From the NCBI RefSeq assembly GCF_019263585.2, contig NZ_JADQDF010000001.1, positions 124,001 through 188,000 of the forward strand: a DNA stretch of 64,000 bases, written 5' to 3'. The position numbers were made by a program, and so were the translations under genes. The stretch comes from Pseudonocardia oceani. Its GTDB lineage: Bacteria; Actinomycetota; Actinomycetes; Mycobacteriales; Pseudonocardiaceae. The first letter of the stretch is position 1. Each line of letters starts with the position of its first letter. Below the pieces are notes generated by a model. It saw only the letters and a program-made list of their open reading frames with translations, was not told where the DNA came from and searched no databases. Below, piece by piece: positions 61,912-64,000 of the stretch.

Positions 61912-62765
61912 GCCGTGGCCGCCTGCTCCAGGATCGGCAGGAAGTGCTTCTTGAACACCTCGGGGTTCTCCGACATCGAGAAGTGCCCGACGCCGTCCAT
62001 GTGGGTGTAGGAGGCGCCCTGGATCTCGGCGGCGAGCGCCGCGACCCCGGCCGGCGGTGACGGCCAGTCGTACTCGGTGCTCACGACGTGCAGGGCCGTG
62101 CGCGACGTGTCGATCGTCCTCGCGGTCTCGGTGAGGTCGTGCTCGCTGAAGTAGTAGTGGACGTCGCCGCGCAGCACGGGGGGCGCGCCCTGGCTGTAGA
62201 TGTAGGCCGTCTCGCGCTTGTAGGGCTCGGGGCTCTGCGGCGCGCAGCCGGTGTACATCATCGCGGGCTTGGAGTCGTTCGAGATCCGCGGGTGGTGGAA
62301 CCACGCGGCGAAGCGGTCGACGCCGTGGGTGGCCAGCGCGGCGCCGAACCCGATCGCGGCCCGGAACAGCCCCGGGCGGTGCAGCGCGAGGTCGGGCGCC
62401 AGGTGCCCGCCCAGCGAGACCCCGGCGTAGATCGGCCGGTCCAGCTCGAGCGCCTCGACGAACGCGGTGTGGAACGCGAGCAGGAAGTCCAGGCGCAGCA
62501 GGTACTCCTGCGCCCACCACTCCTGCGACACCGGCGGCAGGGAGCGGCCGTGGAACGGCAGGTCGACGGCGATCAGGCGGTAGCGGGAGGTGAAGTCGGG
62601 GTCCTCGAGCAGGTGCCGCCACTGCCGGCCGTCGCATCCCGCGGTGTGCTGCAGGACGACGGGCACACCCTGACCCGCCTCCTCGAAGTAGACGCGGTAC
62701 TCGACGCCCTCGACCTCGAGGTAGAGGTAGCGGCCGGTGACGTCGGCGAGGCGCGCGCTGCTCAT
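61908..62765 (-). CDS. Alpha/beta hydrolase (copy B)
   Basis: A 285-residue paralog of copy A: VTGRYLYLEVEGVEYRVYFEE, VLQHTAGCDGRQWRHLLED, nucleophile Ser in GVSLGGHLAPD, Asp in VVSTEYDWPSPP, His in VGHFSMSENP. Same SCP2-like partner layout as copy A. Likely acts on a related substrate. Confidence 0.88.
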   Translation of the reverse strand: MSSARLADVTGRYLYLEVEGVEYRVYFEEAGQGVPVVLQHTAGCDGRQWRHLLEDPDFTSRYRLIAVDLPFHGRSLPPVSQEWWAQEYLLRLDFLLAFHTAFVEALELDRPIYAGVSLGGHLAPDLALHRPGLFRAAIGFGAALATHGVDRFAAWFHHPRISNDSKPAMMYTGCAPQSPEPYKRETAYIYSQGAPPVLRGDVHYYFSEHDLTETARTIDTSRTALHVVSTEYDWPSPPAGVAALAAEIQGASYTHMDGVGHFSMSENPEVFKKHFLPILEQAATA

Positions 62766-63175
62766 GCCGGCACCTCCGACGCGTCGGCGTCGTGGGCCGC
62801 GACGGTGCGCAGGACGTCGCCGAGCCGGCGGATCGCCGGGTAGAACGCCATGATCATCTCCATGTCCCCCTCGATGCGGAACCCGTGGTGGACCATCGCC
62901 GGGTAGAAGTCGTGGTAGAAGGCGGGCGGCGCCGGCTGCAGCAGCAGGTCCCACACCTCGTCGGACCCGGCGAGCTGGATGTCGTAGGAGTCGAACGGCG
63001 TGACCACCGGGTCGATGCCCAGGAGCTCGCCGTCGCGGACCGCGATCATGAACGACTGCCGTTCGCCGATGACGACCCTGATCCGGGTGGTGAGGTGGCG
63101 GGCGTGCAGCAGGAACTCGGGGTCCCGGCCGAGCTCGCTCTGCAGCGCGGCGAGGGAGAGGGGGACGGCGGTCAT
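62762..63175 (-). CDS. Small SCP2-like protein (copy B)
   Basis: A 137-residue paralog of 59510-59896: [54 protein letters not shown]. Overlaps both the acyl-CoA dehydrogenase and hydrolase genes by ATGA. Confidence 0.75.
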   Translation of the reverse strand: MTAVPLSLAALQSELGRDPEFLLHARHLTTRIRVVIGERQSFMIAVRDGELLGIDPVVTPFDSYDIQLAGSDEVWDLLLQPAPPAFYHDFYPAMVHHGFRIEGDMEMIMAFYPAIRRLGDVLRTVAAHDADASEVPA

Positions 63176-64000
63176 CGACGGTCCTTCCGTTCGGGGTGTC
63201 CGGGCGTGGTCGCGCCCAGCAGGTGCTGGGCGATGATCGAGCGCTGGATCTCCGAGGTGCCCTCGAAGATCTGCGTGAGGCGGGCGTCGCGCCAGTGCCG
63301 TTCGACGGCGTGCTCGGTGGTGTAGCCGTTGCCGCCCAGGACCTGCATCGCCGAGCTGGCCACCCGCTCGGCCATCTCGCTGGCGAACAGCTTCGCCATC
63401 GAGCAGTCCTGCTTGCAGTCGACACCGGCGTCGAACTTCGCGGCGGCGTCGAGGTAGAGGGCGCGGGCCGCGGCGACCTGCGTCGCCATGTCCGCGAGCC
63501 GGAACTTCACGGCCTGGAACGAGGAGATGGGCCGGCCGAACTGGACGCGCTGCTGCGCGTACGCGGTGGCGTCCTCGAGGGCGCCCCGGGCGGCGCCCAC
63601 GGCGCGGGCCGCGGTGTGCAGGCGGCCCCAGTCCAGCAGCGTCCCGAACATGCCGAACCCGTTGCCGGTGGCGCCGTCCGGACCGACCAGGACGTTCTCG
63701 GCGGGCACCTCGAGATCGGTGATCGTCAGCGCCCAGGAGGTGATGCCGTGGTATCCGATCTTGGGGATCGGCGTGCCGGTGATCCCCTCCGGGAAGCTGC
63801 CGCGCTCCTTCTCCACCAGGAAGACGTCGAGGCCCTCCCGGCGGCCGGGGGCGGTGCGGGCGAGGACGACGATGGCGTCGGCGGCCAGCGCCCAGCCGCA
63901 CCAGCGCTTCTCGCCGTTGAGGACGTAGGTGGAGCCGCGGCGCTCCGCGCGGCAGGAGACTGCGGCGACGTCCGAGCCGGCCTCCGGCTCGCTGAACGCC
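63172..64000 (-). CDS. Acyl-CoA dehydrogenase, C-terminal part (cut by window edge)
   Basis: Seen residues (~276) cover the middle and C-terminal domains. Starting with the [20 protein letters not shown] motif (FAD/substrate signature), then [68 protein letters not shown] and [19 protein letters not shown]. The catalytic Glu is in FEGTSEI. N-terminus is beyond 64000. First seen gene of the operon. Confidence 0.93.
   Translation of the reverse strand, partial: AFSEPEAGSDVAAVSCRAERRGSTYVLNGEKRWCGWALAADAIVVLARTAPGRREGLDVFLVEKERGSFPEGITGTPIPKIGYHGITSWALTITDLEVPAENVLVGPDGATGNGFGMFGTLLDWGRLHTAARAVGAARGALEDATAYAQQRVQFGRPISSFQAVKFRLADMATQVAAARALYLDAAAKFDAGVDCKQDCSMAKLFASEMAERVASSAMQVLGGNGYTTEHAVERHWRDARLTQIFEGTSEIQRSIIAQHLLGATTPGHPERKDRR

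Overview
The window is very GC-rich (clearly above 70%), with tightly packed genes, many GTG starts and many 4-bp ATGA/GTGA overlaps. Gene content includes mycofactocin-type SDRs, LLM flavin enzymes, several P450s, CaiB-type CoA transferases, ECF sigma/anti-sigma pairs and a DUF222/HNH gene. It looks like chromosome of a high-GC actinomycete, most likely Pseudonocardiaceae (Pseudonocardia-like); the genus is inference. No rRNA, tRNA, CRISPR array or intact insertion sequence was seen.

Layout. 1-3338 (minus): purine/urate catabolism: an NCS2 permease fused to an OHCU decarboxylase, a second free-standing OHCU decarboxylase, HIU hydrolase and the start of urate oxidase. 3626-8895: a MEDS-domain regulator pair, two VOC proteins, and a SigK-like ECF sigma/RskA-type anti-sigma pair next to a CHRD surface protein and a class F sortase. 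The sigma operon and the CHRD gene share an identical promoter-like signature. 8896-13036: a frameshifted HNH gene behind an SOS-like box, a MarR-type remnant, a PRC-barrel protein, a frameshifted flavin monooxygenase and a STAS protein. 13090-15186: membrane proteins.

15253-34826 is a large accessory catabolic region: two LLM oxidoreductases, a ketopantoate-reductase-like enzyme, ThuA-like and TIM-barrel isomerase-like proteins, several SDRs, a TrmB-type regulator, two amidohydrolases, a 3Fe-4S ferredoxin, two paralogous P450s with His in place of the I-helix acid, a Gfo/Idh/MocA oxidoreductase, a fumarate-reductase-like flavoprotein, and a CoxL/CoxS-type molybdenum hydroxylase with a mycofactocin-type SDR. 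Five promoter regions here carry related palindromes of the form CGTYA-N6-TRACG, suggesting one regulon.

35012-47662: an AraC/SDR pair, a decayed acyl-CoA dehydrogenase, an OmpR-type two-component system with a large inverted repeat at its divergent promoter, a VanZ-like protein, a repeat-rich spacer with four copies of a 16-bp perfect palindrome, a truncated hydrolase, TetR, a UspA protein and amino-acid permease, and an ECF41/SigJ sigma divergent from an FAD oxidoreductase whose promoter fits the ECF41 consensus.

47683-56613: an SDR-cupin-SDR operon, then a divergent locus with a DMSO-reductase-family molybdoenzyme facing cupin - MoeA with a C-terminal PBP-like region - GAF histidine kinase - NarL regulator. 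The control region between them is full of inverted repeats. 57056-64000 (minus, runs off the end): a CoA-ester degradation operon (acyl-CoA dehydrogenase, CoA transferase, enoyl-CoA hydratase, DUF35 protein, thiolase) containing two copies of a small SCP2-like protein plus alpha/beta-hydrolase pair. Several genes in the window are visibly broken; single-base frameshifts could be real or assembly errors.
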